Origin: Solirubrobacteraceae bacterium
GTDB taxonomy: Bacteria; Actinomycetota; Thermoleophilia; Solirubrobacterales; Solirubrobacteraceae
NCBI GenBank assembly: GCA_016462625.1
Contig: JAEMSV010000025.1
Location: 1-46,884 of the forward strand
Length of the DNA stretch: 46,884 nucleotides
Direction: 5' to 3'
Of the stretch, positions 1 to 9,012 are shown in pieces. Under the pieces are notes generated by a model that had not been told where the DNA came from, searched no databases, and was given only the letters and a program-made list of their open reading frames with translations. Position numbers and translations under genes: made by a program. Each line of letters begins with the position of its first letter. Position 1 is the stretch's first letter.

Positions 1-1898
<1,898 letters not shown>

Positions 1899-1902
<4 letters not shown>

Positions 1903-3704
1903 GCGACCCCTCCGGTCTGGCGCTCGACCCGGCGCAGCCCACCTTCGAGGTACTGCGACCGGGTCGCCTGGCGGGCGATCTTCCCGCTCGACGTGCGCGG
2001 GACCGTGTGCGGATCGACCAGGACGAAGTCGAACAGCGCGACCGCGTGCTGGAGCGAGACCGCGTGCCGCGCCGCGGCGGCGATCTGGTCGAGGCGGGCC
2101 GCGGCGCCTTCGGCGTCGCGGTGACGCTCGGCGACCACGACCAGCCCCTCACCGTCTCCGTCTGACACGGCGAATGCCGCGAGGCGATGCGCGGCGATGT
2201 CCGCGTGCGCCTCCTCGACCGTCGCCTCGATGTCGTTCGGATAGATGTTCCGCCCGTCGACGATGATCGTGTCCTTCATGCGGCCGGTGATGTAGAGCTC
2301 ACCGTCGACGATCACGCCGAGGTCGCCCGTGCGCAGCCAGCCGTGGGCCGGCTCGAAGCCCGGCCGGCCGAGCGTGGCGCCGAACGTGGAGCTCGAGTCC
2401 GCCGGGTCGCCCCAGTAGCCGATCCCGACGTTCGGCCCGTGCACCCAGATCTCGCCGACGTCGCCGTCGATGCAGCGGTCTCGCGTGACTGGGTCGGCGA
2501 TCGCGACGTGCTGGCCGAACGGCACCCCGCATGAGACGAGCGCGGTCGAGCGGCCGTCGGCGGCCGGAACCGCGCGGTGCTCCTGGAGGGCGGCCGCGTC
2601 GACCTCGAGCACGCGCGCCGGGCGGTCGAGGGAGGTCGTCGACACGAAGACGGTCGCCTCCGCGAGCCCGTAGGACGGGCGGACGACCTCGGGCCGCAGT
2701 CCGCACTGCGAGAACGTGTCGACGAACTCCGCCATCGTCCGCGGGCGCACCGGCTCTGCGCCGTTGAGCATCCCGCGAACTCCGGAGAGGTCGAGCGCCT
2801 CTCGGTCGGCCGGCCGGATCCGCTTGGCGGCGTACCCGAACGCGAAGTTCGGAGCGGCCGTGAACGGGTTCGGCTGCTCCGCGATCGCGCGCATCCACCG
2901 GATCGGCCGCTGGATGAACGCGAGCGGATCGAACACGTGCCCGGTCCCGCCGACCGTCAGCGGCACGACGATGCCGAGCAGGAGGCCCATGTCGTGGAAC
3001 AGGGGCAGCCAGCTCACGCCGGTGTTGTGGTCGGCCGGGTGCACGCCGAAGCCCTGCGCGATCTGCCGCGCGTTCGCCGCGAGGTTGCCCTGCGTGAGCC
3101 GGACTCCCGCGGGCGCCCGGGTCGAGCCCGACGTGTACTGCAGGTACGCGAGTCGATCGGCCGTGAGCGTGGCCGGGCGCTCATACCCGGCGGCGATGTC
3201 CGCGCGCCCGGCGAGCTCGTCGACGCACAGGACGTGCGCGCCGTGCTCGGCGACGGCCGCCTCGACCGTCTCCCGGTCGGCCCGGACGGTCAGGACGCAC
3301 GCCGGGCGGCAGTCGGCCAGGACACCGCGCAGGCGGTCGGCCTGCCCGATGTGCTCGGGGTCGAAGAGCGGGACGCCGACGGCGGCCGACCGGAGCGTCC
3401 CGAGGAAGCCTGCCGCGTACGCGGTACCCGGCGGCGTCAGGATCGCCACGCGATCACCCGGCCGGGTCACCTCGGCCAGGCGTGCCGCGATCGCCCGCGA
3501 CCAGACGGCGAGCTCGGCGTGGGTGACCGCGTGCTCGATGCCCGCGCGGTCACTGGCGTAGTCGACGAAGCGCCACGCGACGCGGTCGGGCCGGGCGACG
3601 GCCCAGTGGTCCAGCAGATCTGGCACCAACGCGTCGTCGTGCATCCCGCGAAGCTCGCGGGAGGGAACGGCGATCGTGGTCGGCACCGGCGGCAGCGCTG
3701 TCAC
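1899..3704 (-). CDS. fadD32: FadD32-like fatty-acyl-AMP ligase (FAAL)
   Basis: A 601-residue adenylate-forming enzyme expected to activate a long fatty acid as acyl-AMP and load it onto the N-terminal ACP of the overlapping PKS. The phosphate-binding motif YLQYTSGSTRAPAGV is at about residues 187-201. SWLPLFHDMGL, AAPNFAF, YGLAEATVFVSTT and the C-terminal PRTSSGKIARQ follow. The wording of several blocks (YLQYTSGSTR, SWLPxFHDMGL, LNGxEPV, PSYGLAEATxFVSTT) matches FadD32 as I remember it, which distinguishes it from CoA ligases. The GTG start at 3704 has GGAGG six bases upstream. It is followed by the PKS with a GTGA overlap, the same order as fadD32-pks13 in mycolic-acid bacteria. Transcription may be controlled by the palindrome at 3933-3946. 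Confidence 0.88.
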
Positions 3705-3968
3705 GCGGAGCCTCCGAACGACCGTGAATCAGCGCATGCCGACGCGGGTCTCCGGTGCCGGGAGGCAGCGGATAGCCACGTGGCAGCGACCACGGACGCT
3801 CGGTTTTGCGCACGGCTAGGACAGGTGCTCGGACAGAGACACGGACAGAGCAAGCGATCCACCCCCCGGGATACCTATGTGCGGCGTTCCCCCCTGGATT
3901 CCGCACGGGCTTGCGAGACGGAACTTACCATTACCGAACGTTCGGTCAAGAGCGAATTTGCCGACCTG
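3705..3968. other. Intergenic region upstream of the FAAL-PKS genes
   Basis: 264 bp with no credible gene; open frames here are extensions of neighbours and lack family similarity. It separates the PPTase stop from the FAAL start on the same strand and probably holds the FAAL-PKS promoter. The only clear structure is the palindrome at 3933-3946. Confidence 0.6.
3933..3946. promoter_or_regulatory. Perfect 14-bp palindrome, candidate TetR-family operator
   Basis: The sequence ACCGAACGTTCGGT reads identically on both strands. It lies about 230 bp upstream of the FAAL start and just past the PPTase stop, in locally AT-richer DNA. Palindromes of the ACCGAACG-type are common TetR-family operators, so it is a candidate control site for the FAAL-PKS transcript. 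A TetR-family gene occurs at 46180-46809, but nothing in the sequence ties the two together. Confidence 0.6.
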
Positions 3969-4793
3969 TCAGAACGCCGCCCGGTGCACCGTCAAGCGGG
4001 GCGACCGGAGTGAGGCGTCGACGCTCACGGCCGCCGCGTGTCCTGCGTCGAGGTCGAGATCGGTGACGAGCAGGGGCGCCAGCTCGTCCGGCAGCACGAC
4101 CGGTCGCCACTCGTCCTCGGGTGGCGAAGGCCCGACGGCGACCCGCTCGAGGCCCACCGCGATGCCCAGTCCGGTGACCTTGGCGGCGGCCTCCTTGCGG
4201 GTCCACATCGCGAGCCGCTCGCGGTCCGGGTCGGGGTCGAGCGCCGTCGTGTCCCACTCGTCCTCGGCAAAGACCAGGCGCCGGGGTCGCTCCCAGTTCA
4301 TGCCCGGACGGACCACCTCGACGTCGACGCCGATCGGCGTGCGCGAGGTCAGTCCGACGACGACGAGCGAACCCGAGTGCGCAAGGTTGACCTGCGGGGG
4401 CTCCAGGCCGCCGGGGGCGTCGACGGCCGGCTTGCCGTGATCGGTGGCCCCGCACACCGCGCAGCGGCGCGTGATGCGCACGTCGCGCGGCGCGACGCCG
4501 AGCAGCCGGGCACAGCGGCGGCGCAGGAGCGCGTGGGCGACGGTCCCGCGGCGCCGATCGTCGGGGCGGACGAGGAGCTCCAGCAGGTCCGTCGTCGCGA
4601 CGTCGAGGTCCGCGCGCAGCGCGTCGAGCGTCTCTGGCAGCAGGTCGATGTCCGCCCACCAGACCTCGACCTCGTCGTCGGCGGGCGCCGGGCGCGGGGC
4701 GGAGGGATCGATGGCGGTCGGAGCGTCCACGGGCTCGTGTTGCACGGTACGCGCCGACGCAAGTGCGACCGGTTTGCTGGGAAATCTCGTCAC
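3969..4793 (-). CDS. Sfp/PptT-type 4'-phosphopantetheinyl transferase
   Basis: Transfers phosphopantetheine from CoA to carrier-protein serines, here most likely to activate the adjacent PKS ACP(s). The 274-residue length is slightly above the usual 220-240 for Sfp-type enzymes because of an unconserved N-terminal leader of about 40 residues. Key motifs are NLAHSGS (about 136-142), GVDVE (Asp157 and Glu159, magnesium ligands) and WTRKEAAAKVTG (Lys200, Glu201, Lys205). A CAVCG cysteine pair lies at 111-114. The GTG start at 4793 lacks a good ribosome site; the GTG at residue 22 is an alternative. It lies upstream of the FAAL-PKS pair on the same strand, separated by 264 bp. The small AcpS at 18414 probably serves the fatty acid synthase, so this enzyme is the better candidate for the PKS. 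Confidence 0.85.
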   Translation of the reverse strand: MTRFPSKPVALASARTVQHEPVDAPTAIDPSAPRPAPADDEVEVWWADIDLLPETLDALRADLDVATTDLLELLVRPDDRRRGTVAHALLRRRCARLLGVAPRDVRITRRCAVCGATDHGKPAVDAPGGLEPPQVNLAHSGSLVVVGLTSRTPIGVDVEVVRPGMNWERPRRLVFAEDEWDTTALDPDPDRERLAMWTRKEAAAKVTGLGIAVGLERVAVGPSPPEDEWRPVVLPDELAPLLVTDLDLDAGHAAAVSVDASLRSPRLTVHRAAF

Positions 4794-4874
4794 GGCTTGT
4801 TAGGGTCGCGGCTCGAGCGCCGGGCGGGGGAAACGGCCGAGTGCTCAGACACTGTCCGGTCTGTAGGGGGAAAG
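4794..4874. promoter_or_regulatory. Divergent promoter region, PPTase / secreted hydrolase
   Basis: 81 bp between two divergently read genes. A ribosome-binding stretch AGGGGG sits just before the ATG at 4875. No iron-box-like repeat is visible. A short CAGAC/GTCTG inverted repeat around 4844-4861 is too weak to interpret. Confidence 0.4.
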
Positions 4875-6476
4875 ATGTTGCGACGGCTGCTCGCAGTCGC
4901 TGTGCTGATGGTCGCCGCGTGCGTCGCGGCGCCCGCGTCTGCGTTCGCGGACGGCGTGGCGACGCCTCGGTGGGTGTGGATCAAGAGCAAGGACGGCGCG
5001 CCGATCCACAGCCTCGTCGTCGTGCCGAAGCACACGGCGCCCGGCGTCAAACGGCCCGCGGTCGCGTTTGCCGCCGCCTGGAACGGCGGTGCAGAGCAGA
5101 ACACCGTGCCGGCCTACCGGCTCGCCCAGCGGGGTTACGTCGTCGTCTCGTACACGACGCGCGGCACCGGGAAGGACGGCAAGGGCAAGATCAACATGGG
5201 CGGCCCGAAGGACGTCGAGGACATGCAGGCCGTCATCGACTGGATGCTCGCCAACCAGCCCGTCGACGAGCAGCGCATAGGCGCTGCCGGAATCTCCTAC
5301 GGGGCAGGGATCGCGCTCATCACCGCGGCGGTCGACAAGCGGATCCGCAGCGTCGCGTCGATGAGCGGGTGGACCGACCTGGGGCGCGCGCTCTACCCGC
5401 ACGAGACGCGGAACTCGTGGGCCGGATTCATCCTCTGGGCCTCGGCGCGAACCGCCTCCCACGTCGACGGCGACTTCCTTCGCGTGTTCAAGAACTTCTT
5501 CTCGAACCGTGACACCGAGGACACGCTGGCGTTCGCGCGCGGCCGGTCGCCGGTCACGTACATCGACCAGCTCAACGCGAACCGTCCCGCCGTGATGCTG
5601 TCGCAGAACTGGAACGAGCTGGCGTTCCCGCCCGACCAGATCATCGACTACTTCCAGCAGATCACGGGCCCCAAGCTGATGCTCCTGCGTCCCGGCGACC
5701 ACGTCGGGCAGGAGACGCTCGGAGAGGTGGGCTTCTACAACCCGGTCTTCAACCGGCTGTATCGCTGGTTCGACGACACACTGGCGACGCCCGAGAAGCG
5801 CGAGGCGGCGGGCTCGCGGATCGAGATCCAGCCCCGCGCGCCGGAAGGGGAGCGACAGCTCGAGACGTACACGGACTGGTCACAGGTCAGCACCGGGACG
5901 CGCCGCTGGTACCTCGGCGGCGTGGCGAACCGGCGCGGGGACTCGGCGATGGGCGACGCGCCCGCCACGGGCTGGTCCACCACGCTGAAGCCGGGCTACA
6001 ACGCCGTCAACTACGCCGGTGGGCCGATCATCTCGCACTGGACCGAGGTCTGGTGGGGGCGGCCGATGTGGGGCGATCCCAACGTGGTCGATCGCAAGTC
6101 GACGGCGATGTGGTTCAGCCCGCCGGTCACCGACTGGGTGCGCTTGCGCGGGGAGCCGCGGATCCACCTGACGATCACGCCGACCCACAGGGTCGGGACG
6201 ATCGTGCCGGTCCTCTGGTCGGTCGGAGCCGACGGCAAGGCGCGGCACATCACGCACGCGCCGTACACGTGGCGCAACGCGACGCCGGGGAAGCCGTTCA
6301 CCCTCGACCTGCCGCTGCGCCCCAACGCGTTCAACGTCCCGCCGGGCCACCGGATCCTGCTCGCCACGAGCACGTGGGAGGCCAACTACTTCTTCGAGAA
6401 GAACCCGATGGGCAGCCGGATCACGTTCGGCTCGCCGGAGGGGGATCCGGCCTGGATCGAACTGCCGACGCGCTAG
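4875..6476 (+). CDS. Secreted CocE/NonD-type alpha/beta hydrolase
   Basis: A 533-residue exported esterase or acyltransferase-like hydrolase; substrate unknown. Residues 1-26 form a signal peptide ending ASAFA. The alpha/beta-hydrolase domain has the nucleophile elbow GISYGAG (Ser141), a GDHVGQ segment that probably carries the catalytic His, and a C-terminal beta-sandwich from about residue 330 (WSTT...WFSPPVTDWVRLRGEPRI) typical of the X-Pro dipeptidyl peptidase C-terminal fold. The ATG at 4875 was chosen because it follows AGGGGGAAAG and begins a good signal peptide; the frame is open further upstream but that part overlaps the PPTase. It is divergent from the PPTase and its stop overlaps that of the next gene by four bases. 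A role in exported lipid handling is only suggested by location. Confidence 0.8.
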   Translation: MLRRLLAVAVLMVAACVAAPASAFADGVATPRWVWIKSKDGAPIHSLVVVPKHTAPGVKRPAVAFAAAWNGGAEQNTVPAYRLAQRGYVVVSYTTRGTGKDGKGKINMGGPKDVEDMQAVIDWMLANQPVDEQRIGAAGISYGAGIALITAAVDKRIRSVASMSGWTDLGRALYPHETRNSWAGFILWASARTASHVDGDFLRVFKNFFSNRDTEDTLAFARGRSPVTYIDQLNANRPAVMLSQNWNELAFPPDQIIDYFQQITGPKLMLLRPGDHVGQETLGEVGFYNPVFNRLYRWFDDTLATPEKREAAGSRIEIQPRAPEGERQLETYTDWSQVSTGTRRWYLGGVANRRGDSAMGDAPATGWSTTLKPGYNAVNYAGGPIISHWTEVWWGRPMWGDPNVVDRKSTAMWFSPPVTDWVRLRGEPRIHLTITPTHRVGTIVPVLWSVGADGKARHITHAPYTWRNATPGKPFTLDLPLRPNAFNVPPGHRILLATSTWEANYFFEKNPMGSRITFGSPEGDPAWIELPTR

Positions 6477-7123
6477 TTCAGCGTCGCGCGGAGCTGCGCG
6501 AACATGCGCCGCTCGGTCGTGCGGGCGTCGTCCTTCATCGGCATCGCGAGGCGCAGCTCGGCCGCGCGGAGCGCGAGCGGGAGGTCGCCGCCGCGGCGGC
6601 CGCGCCGGACCAGCTCGCCGAGGATCGTGAACGCGATCTGGTGTGAGCAGCGCCACCGCAGCTGGCCGACAGGCGCGACGCAGACCCGGTCATCCGCCGG
6701 GCGCGAGAAGTCCAGGGCCATCGGCTCGGCGACCTGGCGGTGCGCGACGACGTGGCCGCCGGCGTGCTGCGCGATGCCGAGCTCGACGCCGGCGCGCCGT
6801 GCGACCTCGACGGCGATGACGGCCAGCGCGAGGGGATGGCCCTCGCCGGTCGCGAGCACGCTGTCGACGGTGAGCCCGCGGTGGCCGATGACCGAGTCGC
6901 GGGTGGCGAACGCCTCCATGGTGATCGCGACCTCCGCGATCTGCTCGCGGGCCGGAAGCGTGTCCGCGCCGTGCATCTCGTCGGCCAGGCGATCGAGCGC
7001 CGCCTCCAGATCCTCGAGGTCCCCGCCCATCAGGTCGTGGCCGAGCGCGAGCGCGAGCTGGGCGTGCGTCGGGCAGCTCGCGCGGGCCGCAGTGGCGAAG
7101 GACGTGTGCGGGAGGGGCTCCAT
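6473..7123 (-). CDS. SirB1-like / transglutaminase-core-2 family protein
   Basis: A 216-residue soluble protein. The central block TVDSVLATGEGHPLAL, followed by a helix (AVEVARRAGVELGI) and a Gly-His segment (HAGGHVVAH), resembles the SirB1-like family, where the usual form is GNPLSL-x-ARRLGL-x-PGHFL. No catalytic cysteine is visible in that block, as is normal for SirB1-like proteins, and the biochemical role is unknown. The C-terminal half ends in helical segments like those in the family. The ATG at 7123 directly abuts the iron-box-like repeat at 7125-7140; if the box is an operator for this gene the message would be nearly leaderless. The 3' end overlaps the hydrolase stop by four bases in convergent orientation. 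Confidence 0.6.
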   Translation of the reverse strand: MEPLPHTSFATAARASCPTHAQLALALGHDLMGGDLEDLEAALDRLADEMHGADTLPAREQIAEVAITMEAFATRDSVIGHRGLTVDSVLATGEGHPLALAVIAVEVARRAGVELGIAQHAGGHVVAHRQVAEPMALDFSRPADDRVCVAPVGQLRWRCSHQIAFTILGELVRRGRRGGDLPLALRAAELRLAMPMKDDARTTERRMFAQLRATLN

Positions 7124-7124
7124 G

Positions 7125-7140
7125 GTTAGGGGAGCCTAAC
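7125..7140. promoter_or_regulatory. DtxR/IdeR-type iron box (6-4-6 inverted repeat)
   Basis: GTTAGG-GGAG-CCTAAC, with perfect arms. It resembles the DtxR/IdeR consensus TTAGGTTAGSCTAACCTAA. It lies between the SirB1-like gene (minus) and the siderophore-binding protein (plus, 65 bp downstream). Confidence 0.8.
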
Positions 7141-7204
7141 ACCAACCGGCCGAGTCGGGATGGACGCCGCGCAAACGGAAAACCGTTGGTAGCCTTGCCG
7201 CAAT

Positions 7205-8143
7205 ATGCAAGGTGTACTTGACAGCTCTGCAGGCTTCGACCGCGCCCGGCTGCGGGCGCTCGCACTCGCCGTGATCGCGGCGGTTGTGGGGGTGGGAATG
7301 GCGGCGCCGGCGGCGGACGCCGCGCCCAAGCGGGTCGTCGCGCTCGAGTGGGAGTACGTCGAGGATCTGCTCGCGGTCGGGGTGACGCCGGTGGGCGCCG
7401 CCGACCTGGGCGGGTTCAGGACCTGGGTCGCCATTCGCCTGCCCGGAGGCATCAAGGACGTCGGCACCCGGCAGGAGCCGAGCCTCGAGCGCATTGCGGC
7501 GCTGAAGCCGGACCTCATCATCACGCCGACCTTCCGGAGCGCGAAGACGCTGGAGACGCTCCGCAAGATCGCGCCGACGATGGCCCTCGAGCCCTACCCG
7601 GCCGGTCGTCGCACCGACGAGCAGTACGTCGCGATGGTCAACAACTTCCGCCGGATCGCCAAGCGCGTCGGCCGGTCCGCGCGCGGTGAACGCGTCATCT
7701 CCGATCTCGCCCGCACGCAGCGCTCCCTCAAGGCCAAGCTCAGGCGCGGAGGCCGGTCGAGGATCAAGGTGACGGTCATCCAGCCCGGCGGGACCGTCGG
7801 CTCGCCGCAGCTGCGGCTGTTCACGCGCAACTCGCTGACGAACGGCGTGCTCCGCCGTCTCGGGCTGCGCAACAACTGGACCGTGCGCAACGAGAAGTAC
7901 GGCTTCTCGACGGTCGGCATGGAGGCGCTGCGCCGCGTGCAGAACGGCTGGGCCGCCTTCATCTACCCGTCGCAGTACGCGTCGACCGTCAAGCGCTTCA
8001 CGTCGCAGGCGTCCTTCCGGAATCTGAACATGGTCAAGAAGCGCCGGGTTCGCTCGATCGCCGGCAACACGTGGCCGTTCGGCGGGCCGATCTCGACGAA
8101 GCTCTACGCACAACGGCTCGCCGCGGCGCTGCTGAAGCGCTAA
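7205..8143 (+). CDS. Iron-siderophore substrate-binding protein (FecB/FepB-type)
   Basis: A 312-residue exported binding protein expected to capture ferric siderophore outside the membrane and pass it to an ABC importer. Residues 1-40 form a signal peptide with a long hydrophobic stretch (about 18-35) and an ADAA cleavage site. The mature start PKRVVALEWEYVEDLLAVGV and the block LERIAALKPDLIITP are classic for the cluster-8/class III periplasmic binding family. There is no lipobox cysteine, so unlike most monoderm binding proteins it is not obviously lipid-anchored. An iron box lies 65 bp upstream. The matching ATPase is convergent and overlaps by four bases, but no FecCD permease is present in the window. 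The ATG at 7205 lacks a clear ribosome site. Confidence 0.85.
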   Translation: MQGVLDSSAGFDRARLRALALAVIAAVVGVGMAAPAADAAPKRVVALEWEYVEDLLAVGVTPVGAADLGGFRTWVAIRLPGGIKDVGTRQEPSLERIAALKPDLIITPTFRSAKTLETLRKIAPTMALEPYPAGRRTDEQYVAMVNNFRRIAKRVGRSARGERVISDLARTQRSLKAKLRRGGRSRIKVTVIQPGGTVGSPQLRLFTRNSLTNGVLRRLGLRNNWTVRNEKYGFSTVGMEALRRVQNGWAAFIYPSQYASTVKRFTSQASFRNLNMVKKRRVRSIAGNTWPFGGPISTKLYAQRLAAALLKR

Positions 8144-8928
8144 CGGCGCGCGGCGCGCGCCAGCGGCACGCACATCGGCGTGCCGCTCACCGGGTCTGGG
8201 ATGACCTGGCATCGCACGCCGAAGACCGCTTCGACGAGCCCGGCGTCGACGACGTCCACAGGCGCGCCGGCGGTGTGGATCTCACCATCGCGCAGTGCCA
8301 CGAGGTGATGGGCGTAGCGGGCGGCCTGGTTGAGGTCGTGGACGACCATGACCACGGTGCGGCCGTCGCGCTCGTGGAGCTCCTCGAGCAGGTCGAGGAC
8401 CTCGAGCTGGTGCGCGAGGTCGAGGAACGTCGTGGGCTCGTCGAGCAGCAGGAGCTCGGTGTCCTGGGCGAGCGCCATCGCGATCCACGCGCGCTGGCGC
8501 TGGCCGCCGGAGAGGGAGTCGAGCGGGCGCTCGCGCAGCTCGCTCGTGCCGGTTGCGCCCAGCGCCCAGTCGATGCGCTCGCGATCGTGGTCGGACAGGG
8601 TGCGCAGCATGCGCGAGTGCGGGTAGCGGCCGCGTGCGACGAGGTCGCCCACCGTGACGCCGTCGGGCGAGACGGGCGACTGCGGGAGCAGGCCGAGCCG
8701 CTTGGCGACCTCCCGGGTGGGGAGGCGGTGGATGTCCTCGCCGTCGAGCAGGACCTTCCCGGCCTTCGGCTCGAGGAGTCGCGCGAGCGTCCGCAGGAGC
8801 GTGGATTTGCCGCTGGCGTTCGCGCCGACGATCGCGGTGATCTGTCCCGGGGGGATCTCGAGGTTCAGGCCGCGGAGGACGTCGTGGCGGGCGTAGGAGA
8901 CGGCGAGGCCGTCTGCGCGCAGGCTCAT
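8140..8928 (-). CDS. Iron-siderophore ABC transporter ATPase (FecE/FepC-type)
   Basis: A 262-residue nucleotide-binding subunit for ferric-siderophore import. It carries Walker A GANASGKST, Q-loop LLPQSPVSPDGVTV, signature LSGGQRQRAW, Walker B LLLLDEPTTFLDL and H-loop VVMVVHDLNQAARYA, the exact style of FepC/FecE. I prefer the ATG at 8928 because GGAG lies eight bases before it; a GTG at 8943 in the same frame has no ribosome site. The double iron-box element at 8961-8991 lies immediately upstream. The gene faces the binding-protein gene with overlapping stops. It needs a permease pair that is not encoded here. Confidence 0.9.
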   Translation of the reverse strand: MSLRADGLAVSYARHDVLRGLNLEIPPGQITAIVGANASGKSTLLRTLARLLEPKAGKVLLDGEDIHRLPTREVAKRLGLLPQSPVSPDGVTVGDLVARGRYPHSRMLRTLSDHDRERIDWALGATGTSELRERPLDSLSGGQRQRAWIAMALAQDTELLLLDEPTTFLDLAHQLEVLDLLEELHERDGRTVVMVVHDLNQAARYAHHLVALRDGEIHTAGAPVDVVDAGLVEAVFGVRCQVIPDPVSGTPMCVPLARAARR

Positions 8929-8960
8929 CGGGGCTCCGGTCACACCGCCACCCTAGCGGT

Positions 8961-8991
8961 CTTAGGGTAGCCTAAGCAGCGTGCGCTTAGG
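8961..8991. promoter_or_regulatory. Tandem iron-box element between the ATPase and FAS-I
   Basis: CTTAGG-GTAG-CCTAAG at 8961-8976 is a perfect 6-4-6 repeat. A third half-site, GCTTAGG at 8985-8991, forms a second inverted pair with CCTAAGC at 8971-8977 (7-bp spacer). It lies 32 bp upstream of the ATPase start and 21 bp upstream of the FAS-I start, so it could affect either or both. Confidence 0.8.
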
Positions 8992-9012
8992 CAACCGTTC
9001 ACGAGGCATAAG

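Noticed and set aside
4038..4874. Upstream extension of the secreted hydrolase frame
   Set aside because: Antisense to the PPTase; the signal peptide begins at 4875 after a good ribosome site.
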